64,000 nt of DNA from Micavibrio_A sp040381535 (GTDB lineage Bacteria; Pseudomonadota; Alphaproteobacteria; Micavibrionales; Micavibrionaceae), in the NCBI GenBank assembly GCA_040381535.1, contig JBEIHF010000001.1, positions 1 through 64,000 of the forward strand, in the 5' to 3' direction. Both the position numbers and the translations under genes were made by a program. Position 1 is the stretch's first letter, and each line of letters begins with the position of its first letter. The notes below the pieces were generated by a model. It was not told the DNA's origin. It did no database searches and was given only the letters and a program-made list of their open reading frames with translations. Of the stretch, positions 7,824 to 16,300 are shown one piece after another.

Positions 7824-8303
7824 TCAGAAATTGATCGTGATCGGGAAGTTGACCGTGTACAGCCCGTCGCTATAAGGGGTTCCACCCCCTAAGGTCTGGA
7901 GACGGGCACCGATGGTGAAGGTGTCCTCGCCGGCCGCATCAGTTACCAAAGTCACAGGCTCCACCACGATATTGTCCACGGTAAAAGGACCGCCAGGCCC
8001 TGTGATATCAAAAGTCGGCGGTATCATAAGGGTGTAGGCCGTCAAAGGCGGCCCGCCGGCAAGCGTGTATTCACCGCGCTGCGGCGGGGAATGCAAATAG
8101 ATGTTCGAATTAGATGAATAGCCTCCTGACGGGTTGATGGTTACCCGCCCGACCACCGCGGTGGAAATCACCACGATTTCACCAAAATTAAGTGCCTGAT
8201 CTTCGGTGATGGTGGCTTGTGAAAACGCATAGTGGGGCGACCAAAGGGCCGCCGCCAGAAACAAACACCCTGCAAGGGCGCTATTTCTGTGTGACAATTT
8301 CAT
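7824..8303 (-). CDS. DUF4402 secreted protein, probable minor fimbria-like subunit
   Basis: A 159-residue protein with a signal peptide (about residues 1-29, ending '...HYAFSQA'), a central beta-rich region, and the C-terminal 'YSDGLYTVNFPITINF' strand typical of DUF4402. Such short beta-sandwich subunits end in strands compatible with donor-strand exchange. It overlaps the 3' end of the chaperone gene by 23 bp, so it is co-transcribed with it. It resembles the larger DUF4402 protein at 9181-9765 in its terminal motif. Probably a second structural component or tip/base subunit; the family has no fixed biochemical function. Confidence 0.7.
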   Translation of the reverse strand: MKLSHRNSALAGCLFLAAALWSPHYAFSQATITEDQALNFGEIVVISTAVVGRVTINPSGGYSSNSNIYLHSPPQRGEYTLAGGPPLTAYTLMIPPTFDITGPGGPFTVDNIVVEPVTLVTDAAGEDTFTIGARLQTLGGGTPYSDGLYTVNFPITINF

Positions 8304-9075
8304 CGATCACGCCCTTGTCCCCGAATTCATCTGTGTAAACCAGACGGATCGGGCCGGCCGCCGGCACTTGCGTCAACGGCATTTCCACGATGCGTTTTGA
8401 CACCTCGGAAAAGACATTAACGTTTGACATAGTGCCAATTTCCTTATCACCCTGATAGGCCGTCATAGTGCCCATGACACCCGCTGTGCCCGTGCGAACA
8501 AGATCGAATTTCAAAGCCGGCTGGCCTTGCCGCGCTTGTGAAGCAGGAACAAAAGAAATATTGCCGATCTTGGCACCGCCTATCAGCGCACCCTTGCGCA
8601 CAACGACCGGAATTACCACGGCAACGTTCATTTTCATGGCAACGGTGCTTCCCTTTTCAAGTTTACGTCTTACGGAAGAATCCTCTTCGTCAAAACTGAT
8701 CGCTCTAACATGAAAACGGTATTCACCGTCCGGAAGATCAGCCGGCTTTTGTACAGAAAGGCGGATTTTCTGCCGCCCGCCCGGAGGCAAAGTAAATTGC
8801 TTTGGTGATATACGCACGGCTGTTTCCGGATTGAAAACAGGGTTGAGGGGGGTATTGATTACTTCATACGCACCCAGCTCATTTTGTTTATAGCTGATTA
8901 CTGTGATACGTACAAAGTTGGGCTTATCGCCCAGATTAAGAATGGTGATATCGGCGCTGCGCTGGCGGTCATCCAGCACAATCTTGCGCGGCAAAATATC
9001 TATACGTCCTGCTTGCGCGGCAAGAGGCGCAAAACAAATTACGAACATGACAAAGGCTAAGAATGAAAACTTCAT
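8281..9075 (-). CDS. PapD-like periplasmic pilus chaperone
   Basis: From the ATG at 9075 (AGGA five nt upstream) the 264-residue product has a signal peptide ending '...LAAQAG' and an N-terminal immunoglobulin-like domain with 'LPRKIVLDDRQRSADITILNLGDKPNFVRI' type strands and 'ISPKQFTLPPGGRQKIRLSV', where PapD-type chaperones have their conserved 'P....L.P...Q..R' pattern. A second domain follows (about 160-260). Chaperones of this kind stabilise subunits in the periplasm before delivery to an usher. It is preceded by the terminator of the major subunit gene, which suggests read-through control of the chaperone level. Confidence 0.75.
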   Translation of the reverse strand: MKFSFLAFVMFVICFAPLAAQAGRIDILPRKIVLDDRQRSADITILNLGDKPNFVRITVISYKQNELGAYEVINTPLNPVFNPETAVRISPKQFTLPPGGRQKIRLSVQKPADLPDGEYRFHVRAISFDEEDSSVRRKLEKGSTVAMKMNVAVVIPVVVRKGALIGGAKIGNISFVPASQARQGQPALKFDLVRTGTAGVMGTMTAYQGDKEIGTMSNVNVFSEVSKRIVEMPLTQVPAAGPIRLVYTDEFGDKGVIDEIVTQK

Positions 9076-9123
9076 GGGCATCCTGCTGGTTTGGTTAGAG
9101 CCCCATATTAGACTTTTTTCGGG

Positions 9124-9160
9124 CAAAAAGAAAACCCCGCGGAAGTAACTCCGCGGGGTT
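9124..9160 (-). terminator. strong intrinsic terminator after the major DUF4402 gene
   Basis: AACCCCGCGG (9133-9142) pairs with CCGCGGGGTT (9151-9160) and, on the minus strand, is followed by TTCTTTTT. It stands 20 bp after the stop of the DUF4402 subunit gene (9181-9765) and before the chaperone gene, so abundant subunit mRNA would stop here with limited read-through. Confidence 0.85.
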
Positions 9161-9180
9161 TATTATTCTTTATCTCTTCA

Positions 9181-9765
9181 TTAGTAAGAGAATGTAACGT
9201 CAAACGAACCGGCATACAGACCGTCAGCATAGGTTATGCCGGTATCTGTCGTAAGCGAGGCACCGATGTCGAGCGTGTTAAGGTTAGGACCAACTGCGGT
9301 CACGAAGACGTACGGGAACGGAGTGTTGATGACGCGAAGGAGAGCTGCTGCGCCGTTCCAAGATGTACGGAACTGATCCAGAATAAACGTGTTACCGCCG
9401 AACGTGGGGTCAAGAACGTTATCGATGTTGATGTTGATGGTAGCACCGTCAGCACCATCAGCAACCGTCAAGCGAGCAGCGGTGGCGTTCGTTGCATCAA
9501 TAACAGCGAATACAGCCGGGGCGTTGTTTGCGACTGTAACAGCGTCCGTCAAAGGGTTGATAGTCAACACTGCCGTGTTAGCGGCGTCAGCGATAGCGGC
9601 AACAAGACCGAAATCCAGAGGATCAACCTCTACGATGGTCAGTGTGTTTTGTACGGTTACCGATGCTGTAACGTTTTCCGTTTGGGCGTTGGCCGTTCCT
9701 GCAGACAAGGCAAGTGCGGCGACTCCAACAGAAAGTAGAAGTTTGTTTGTGAAGGTCGTTTTCAT
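9181..9765 (-). CDS. DUF4402 secreted protein, probable major fimbria-like subunit
   Basis: A 194-residue alanine/threonine/valine-rich protein with a clear signal peptide (about residues 1-27, ending GTANA before QTEN) and the DUF4402 C-terminal signature 'YADGLYAGSFDVTFSY'. Lysine is nearly absent after the signal, as in many fimbrial subunits. An AGGAG site lies 8 nt before the ATG. A dedicated terminator right after the gene, and a possible TATACT -10 box at 9845-9850, suggest high expression as a single transcript. It is divergent from the usher-like gene and followed by the chaperone. No N-terminal type IV pilin features are present. Confidence 0.72.
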   Translation of the reverse strand: MKTTFTNKLLLSVGVAALALSAGTANAQTENVTASVTVQNTLTIVEVDPLDFGLVAAIADAANTAVLTINPLTDAVTVANNAPAVFAVIDATNATAARLTVADGADGATININIDNVLDPTFGGNTFILDQFRTSWNGAAALLRVINTPFPYVFVTAVGPNLNTLDIGASLTTDTGITYADGLYAGSFDVTFSY

Positions 9766-10036
9766 AAGTTGGTCTCCTGTTATCGTTCCTAGATAAATTG
9801 CGGTTTGCTTCTGCTACCTAAAACGGCTTGAACCGTTAATACATAGTATAGGATTATTTTATAAATAAAAGATTAAATAATCCCTAAATTCTAAATACTC
9901 ATAAATTATTTGTTTATAATCAAACAAATCTACGTTATAGAAAATGGTTAACGCATTGTTGTATTTGGCATGGGCCTTGCATTCATCTCCCCTTAACCAG
10001 AATGTTCTTACCCCATTAACGAATATTACAGTCCAA

Positions 10037-13000
10037 ATGGCCAAAAACGGCAAAAATGAAAGGTTTTCCAAAGAACTGCGCACAGTCTTACTAGGCTGTT
10101 TTTGCGCGTTCCCTTTGGTATTTCCTTGCAAACTACACGCCAAAGAGCCCCCGGCGACGGTCGAAGAGAGCGCTCTCAAGACGCTCGCCCGCGATTTCGT
10201 GGCGCGAATCGGCTCCAAGCTAAAAGCCTATGACGATAGCAAAACGGCGGAAGGCGGCACCGAGAACGCGCTCTCTCTGGTACCGGACGGCGAACTGCTT
10301 TTGCTCCGCCCCAAGGCCGGAAAGTTTGTTAGGGATTCGGAAATCGCCGCAATAAAAAACAATGGCCGGATTTATATCAATCTGAACGACCTGATCGCCA
10401 ATCTGGAATTGCCGATCGAGTACGATTCAGCAAAGAAAACGGGTTCGGGATGGTTTTTGCGCGAAGACTGGCTGGTCCGTATGGATTTCAATAAGGGCGA
10501 GGTCGTATCACGCGGCCAGACCTATAAAGTGAAACCCGAAGATATTTATGAAGATTCCGGTGATCTTTATATCAGCCAAGATTCCGCGGAAAATTGGCTC
10601 GAAGTCAAAACCAAGCCGGACATCGCGCAGCAATATCTAGCGATCAACACGCCTTATCCTTTCCCTGCGCTGGCCCGCTACGGGCGTACCCGGGACACCG
10701 ACGGAAGACGCTCGCGCGACTTAGCCGTGCTTCCCCGTATCGAGCAGGAAGGAAAAATGTTCGATATCAATACGATCGAAACGCAACAGAGCATGCGCGC
10801 CAGAAGATCCAAGGACAAACCTACCACGGTTGAACATCAGAATATCACCAGCGCCGAAGGCGAGGTTTTGAACCACAACGCCTATGGCGTCACCTCCTGG
10901 GACAGCGAACAAAAGCTCTCCAGCATCCGTGCCCGTCTGAGCAAAGAGAGCGAAAACGCCGACCTTCTGGGAGAATTGAAGGCACGCTCTTATACAATCG
11001 GCGATACGGATACGACCGTCCTCCCGCTTACCGGCGGACAGAAACAAGAATTCGGATTCCGTGTGAACAACAACCCCCTGCGCAATGCGGATTTCCAGAC
11101 CACTGTCATCAGCGGCGATGCCCTCCCCGGATGGGATGTCGAATTATACCGTGACGGCGGATTGATCGACCGCATCCGCGTGGAAGAAGCTGCGCGCTAT
11201 GAATTCCCGGACATTGAATTGTTCGCAGGCGATAACCTATTCGAGGTTTTCTTTTACGGGCCGCAAGGTGAAATCCGCCGAGATGCGTTCAACCTTCCCG
11301 TTAACGAGGAATTCCTTACCACGCAGGACAATACATATGATGTTTCCGTGTCCTTGAACGAGGCACAGACCTACAACAAGATACCCAGCGACGACGAGGA
11401 TGCCAATTCTCCGCACATCGTGGCGCGCTACAACAAATTGTTCGGCGACACGCTGACCTATGCGGGTATCCGCGCCAAGAAGGTCGAGGGCGAACCCAAA
11501 GCGTATTTGGGAACGGGTTTCACAGATGTATGGAACGGTTTTATCTTTGACGGAAACGCCGCAATGGATGAAAAGGCTTCCAGCGCACTTGATCTGCGCG
11601 CGCGCAAAAACATCGCCGATTGGAGATTGTCTTTGCGCGGCAAGATGCGCGATGAGGATTTCGTCAGCGATGACAGCGCAGGCGCGCTCCGCTCCGTGCA
11701 AGGTAGCGTGAACAAGAACTTTTTGGCGCCCTTTAACACCAGTGCCAGTTTGGGCCTGAGAGGTCTTTATGAAGAATTGCCAGAAGACGTTACAAAAAAT
11801 ACAGGTATTTTCAACTATAACCACCAGATGGGCAGATTTTCTTTGAATAACTCCCTATATGTTCAAGACACGCAGTTCGGCGGCGATGACTCCTTGGATG
11901 GCTCTCAAACCCGTATCAACGACACTGTGTCGGGACGTTACAGCTTTGGGAAAGTCTTTGTCCGCGCAGGCTTGAATTATAACGTAAAACCCGATGCACG
12001 TATCGACGGTTATTTTTCGCAAATCACGTATCAGCCCAACAACAGGTTCAGCGGCGATCTGCAGGTCGAACACAAACCCGATCCGAGATTGACACGCGGC
12101 CGTCTCTCGCTGAATTACAGACACGATACTTTCCGTGTAACCCCGTTTGTCGAAGCAGATACCGATTCCAAGATGGCGGCCGGTGTTAAACTTTCAACGA
12201 CCTTCGTGGACGACCCTGGCAAAGCAATGCCGATAATGACCAGCGACCGTATTATAGGCCGCGGACTCGTATCCTCCTTCGTCTTCCACGATAAGGACGG
12301 CAATGGTTTATACGATGCCGGCAAAGACGAGCCGCTTCCCGATGTAATCGTCGAAAGCGTAAACATCAAACACCGCGAAGCCACAAACGCCGAAGGATTC
12401 TCCCTTATCAAGGATCTACCAGAAAACTTCGTGACCGACATTCGTGTCGATCCAACCACCCTACCCGATACATTCATGATTCCTGGTTTTGCTGGCGTAT
12501 CCGTGTTCCCGCGTGCAGGTCAAATGATTGAACTCGCCTTCCCTGTGCATATGTCGGGAGAGATAGACGGCACGATTTATGTTGAAGGCGCGGGCCTCGA
12601 GAAACAAGCCGCGCGCGCATCTGTAAAACTTATTCCTGTGGATGGCCGCACGACCAAAATCATCGATACAGTCACCGCTTCAGACGGATATTACGTTCTA
12701 AGCAGCGTACCGCCCGGCAGTTACCTTTTGAATATCGATGCGCCCTCCGCATCCAAAATCAAGGCAGGCGGTCTGCAGCCCATTCCGATCACGATCGGCT
12801 TCGACGGCACCGTAGTTTCGGGGCAAGACCTTGTGTTGCAAAGAGGGCGCAAGCAAGTTCCGATCGAAGTTAAAACCGTGACTCTGACCGGACAGAATAC
12901 GCCTTTCTTCGCGCTGGAGACCAACGATTCCAAAAAGAGCAAACTCTCGGCGCTTTTGGAAAAAATGGTTCAGAAAAAATCACCTTCCAAAACCAATCCG

Positions 13001-13177
13001 CGCGCAGGCCTCGTGCCGCTTGCCATCGAAGGACAGAAAGATCTGAAAATCCTTCCAGGGCAGGATTGGGCGCAGCATTTCAACCGTTGCCAAGCGCTCA
13101 ACGATGCGAATATGGCGTGCAAAATGCTTTTATTCGTCCCCAAGGAAGACAAAGCCACCAAAACCGCCGCCAAGTAG
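10037..13177 (+). CDS. usher-like outer-membrane protein of an atypical chaperone/usher system
   Basis: Starting at the ATG at 10037 gives a signal peptide (h-region 'TVLLGCFCAFPLVF', cleavage near 'KLHA'); an upstream ATG at 9944 would bury it. The ~1046-residue protein has an N-terminal periplasmic region with copper-amine-oxidase-like/usher-like 'INLNDLIANLELPIEYD', then 'LPGWDVELYRDG' and 'YEFPDIELFAGDNLFEVFFYGPQGE' (usher plug/barrel-like), a long stretch of alternating beta-strands (about 430-730, probable barrel), an EF-hand-like 'DKDGNGLYDAGKDEPL' followed by SdrD-B/carboxypeptidase-regulatory-like domains (about 770-940), and a basic C-terminus. Divergent from the subunits and chaperone. 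Function inferred from context. Confidence 0.7.
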   Translation: MAKNGKNERFSKELRTVLLGCFCAFPLVFPCKLHAKEPPATVEESALKTLARDFVARIGSKLKAYDDSKTAEGGTENALSLVPDGELLLLRPKAGKFVRDSEIAAIKNNGRIYINLNDLIANLELPIEYDSAKKTGSGWFLREDWLVRMDFNKGEVVSRGQTYKVKPEDIYEDSGDLYISQDSAENWLEVKTKPDIAQQYLAINTPYPFPALARYGRTRDTDGRRSRDLAVLPRIEQEGKMFDINTIETQQSMRARRSKDKPTTVEHQNITSAEGEVLNHNAYGVTSWDSEQKLSSIRARLSKESENADLLGELKARSYTIGDTDTTVLPLTGGQKQEFGFRVNNNPLRNADFQTTVISGDALPGWDVELYRDGGLIDRIRVEEAARYEFPDIELFAGDNLFEVFFYGPQGEIRRDAFNLPVNEEFLTTQDNTYDVSVSLNEAQTYNKIPSDDEDANSPHIVARYNKLFGDTLTYAGIRAKKVEGEPKAYLGTGFTDVWNGFIFDGNAAMDEKASSALDLRARKNIADWRLSLRGKMRDEDFVSDDSAGALRSVQGSVNKNFLAPFNTSASLGLRGLYEELPEDVTKNTGIFNYNHQMGRFSLNNSLYVQDTQFGGDDSLDGSQTRINDTVSGRYSFGKVFVRAGLNYNVKPDARIDGYFSQITYQPNNRFSGDLQVEHKPDPRLTRGRLSLNYRHDTFRVTPFVEADTDSKMAAGVKLSTTFVDDPGKAMPIMTSDRIIGRGLVSSFVFHDKDGNGLYDAGKDEPLPDVIVESVNIKHREATNAEGFSLIKDLPENFVTDIRVDPTTLPDTFMIPGFAGVSVFPRAGQMIELAFPVHMSGEIDGTIYVEGAGLEKQAARASVKLIPVDGRTTKIIDTVTASDGYYVLSSVPPGSYLLNIDAPSASKIKAGGLQPIPITIGFDGTVVSGQDLVLQRGRKQVPIEVKTVTLTGQNTPFFALETNDSKKSKLSALLEKMVQKKSPSKTNPRAGLVPLAIEGQKDLKILPGQDWAQHFNRCQALNDANMACKMLLFVPKEDKATKTAAK

Positions 13178-13335
13178 AGGCGCAAATATTTGTTGCGCGG
13201 CAACAGAAGATTCTTGAAATTTTCTTCCTCTTTTTACAACTTATGCGACTTTAAACGGCTTGCCTATTTGCGCCGGCACGCCTAGTTTGGTGGTACTTAA
13301 TCCAAGGCGTTATAAAGGGTGCTTGCGGACATATT

Positions 13336-16300
13336 ATGGCCACGAAAAAACAAACCAAAAAACCTAGCAAAACTTCTTCCAAAAAAACCGCGGCGCCTTC
13401 CGGCACGAAAACATCATCCGGAAAATCCCCCACCGCCAAAGCGATGGATATTTTGCCAGTTAAAGCGCCCGCACTGATGAAGGAATTCGCCCACGATTTT
13501 CTGGGCAAGATCTCCGAAGACGATTTGAACCAAATCTCCCCGCAGGTATTGGCCGCCACCGCCGAAAATCTTTGGAATCTTCTTGAGAAGAAGAAGGCCG
13601 GCAAACCCGCCATACATATATATACGCCCACATTGGCAGAAAATGGCTGGACCAACGGCCGCACCAACATCGATATCGCCATGGACGACATGGCGTTCCT
13701 GATCGATTCCATCGTGGCCGAAATCGTTCGCCACGGTCAGCTCATTCAAATGCTCGTCCACCCCACGGTGAACGCAAAATTTTCAGGCAAAACGCTCAAA
13801 GGCTTTGAAAAGGATTACAGCGAAGGCTTGTCGCGCTATTCCATTTCGCACATCGAACTGCGTAGCCCCATAGGCGAAGCGCAATCCGAAGAACTTCGCA
13901 TGGGTTTGATCCGCGCCATCGGCGATGTCAAAAACGCCACGCGCGACTGGCTGCCCATGAAGGAAATGCTGCGCGCCGCCCAGCGCCAGCTCAGCAACGC
14001 ACCTTCCAAATTCGATGATTTCCTGATCGAAGAATATCAGGCCTTCCTAGAATATCTCTACGACAACAACTTCACATTGCTCGGCTACCGCGAATACAAA
14101 TTCGTGGAAAAGAGCGAGAAGCTGACTAGCGAGATCGTCAAAGGCAAAAGCCTTGGCCTTCTCTCCGACGAAACCATGCCCGTTTATATCAACGACGCGC
14201 GCAAACAATTGTCAGAGCCACAACAAAAACTTCGCCGCGGCCAACCGCCGCTCACAATATCCAAAGTCAACCGCCGTTCCACCGTGCACCGTCACGTGCC
14301 GATGGATGCCGTTGCCGTCAAAACCTTCGGCAAAGACGGGAATGTCACGGGTGAAATGCTGTTCGTAGGATTGTTCACCTCCGTTACATATTCCCGCAGC
14401 ATCACGGATATTCCGTATCTGCGCGTCAAAATCCAGAATGTCATTAACAAAACCCAGTTCATACCGGGAAGCCACGACCGCCGCGCGCTGCGTCACATCT
14501 TAGAAAAATATCCGCGCGATGAATTGCTGCAAATCTCCGAAAGCCTTTTGTACGAACATGCGACCAGCATCCTGCGCCTTCAAGAACGCCCGCACATCGC
14601 GCTTTACGCGCGCACCGATCCGTTCGGGCGCTATATATCGTGCCTTGTCTATGTGCCGCGCGATCGCTACGAGACGCGCCTTCGTTTAAAACTTCAAGGT
14701 GTATTGGAGAACGAATTAGGCGGACAATGCACAAACTATCAGGTTACGCAGGATGACTCTCCCCTTGCGCGCGTAATGTATCTTATAGATACGAACCATC
14801 TGCCAGAATCGCCCAAATACACCGCCGCCGCGATCGAGGAAAAACTCGACGAAGCCGGACATTTATGGTCCGAACGTCTGCGCAACGCGATGGAAATCGC
14901 GCGCGAAGAGCAAACGCGCATCGGCAAGATCGTACAAAAATTTGGTGGCGCCTTCCCGCCCGCCTATCACGAAGAATACGAACCCAAGCAAGCGATCCAC
15001 GAGATCCGCAAAATCGAAACGGTCATTCAGACCAACGATATCGGGCTAGATCTTTACCGCCCCTATAACTGCGAACAAAGCCGCGTCCGATTCAAAATGT
15101 ACAGCCCGGGAAAACCCGTCACGCTGTCCGATGTTTTGCCGATGCTCGAAAAAATGGGTTTCCGCGTAATCGCGGAATTGCCATTCGAGGTCAAACCCGC
15201 ACATCACAAAGAAACCATCTGGATTCATGACTTTCTGATGGAACGTTATTCCAACAGCACAATGCCCGACCTACAAAAGATAAAGCCGGTTTTCGAAGAG
15301 GCGTTCGATAAAATCTGGCACGGCGAGATGGAAAGCGACGGACTCAACAAACTCGTCCTGCGCGCGCAAATGAACTGGCGCGAAATCATCATCTTGCGCA
15401 CATATTTGCGGTATCTGCGCCAAATCGGTTTGCACTATTCACGAGAATTGATCGAAAACACGCTCGCCGACAACCCGAAAATCACGACCTCAGTTGTCAA
15501 AATGTTCAAGAGCCTGTTCGACCCTAACCTCAAGGGACAAAATGAAATTCAGGCCGCAGGATACGCCGTGGAAATCGATCATGCGATGGAAAGTGTCGTC
15601 TCACTAGAGCAAGATAAAATCCTGAGATCCCTGACGGCCGTTGTGAATGCCACGCTGCGGACGAACTTCTTCCAGATCGATAAAGACGAAAACCCTAAAA
15701 CCTATCTGTCCATCAAGCTCGATTCCAATAGCATCGACGATCTTCCCGACCCTAAACCCTTCCGCGAAATTTTCGTTTATTCCCCGCGCGCCGAAGCGAT
15801 TCACCTGCGCATGGATAAAATTTCCCGAGGCGGCATACGCTGGTCCGACCGCCACGAAGATTTCAGAACCGAAGTTTTGGGTCTGATGAAGGCGCAGCAA
15901 GTGAAGAACTCCGTCATCGTGCCGATGGGCGCGAAGGGCGGTTTCGTCGTCAAGAACCCGCCCAAGGAAGGCGGCAGAGCCGCGCTGCAAGCTGAAGGCA
16001 TCGAATGCTATAAAATCCTCATCCGCGGACTTTTGGACATCACCGACAACCAGCAGGGCAACAAAGTCATTCCACCAAAAGACGTTGTGCGCCGTGATTC
16101 AGACGATCCGTATCTGGTCGTCGCCGCCGACAAAGGTACGGCCACGTTCTCCGACATCGCCAACGCTCTTTCTCTTGAATACGGCCACTGGCTGGGTGAC
16201 GCGTTCGCATCGGGCGGATCTGCCGGTTACGACCACAAGAAAATGGGCATCACCGCGCGCGGCGCATGGGAATGCGTCAAACGCCATTTCCGTGAATTAA

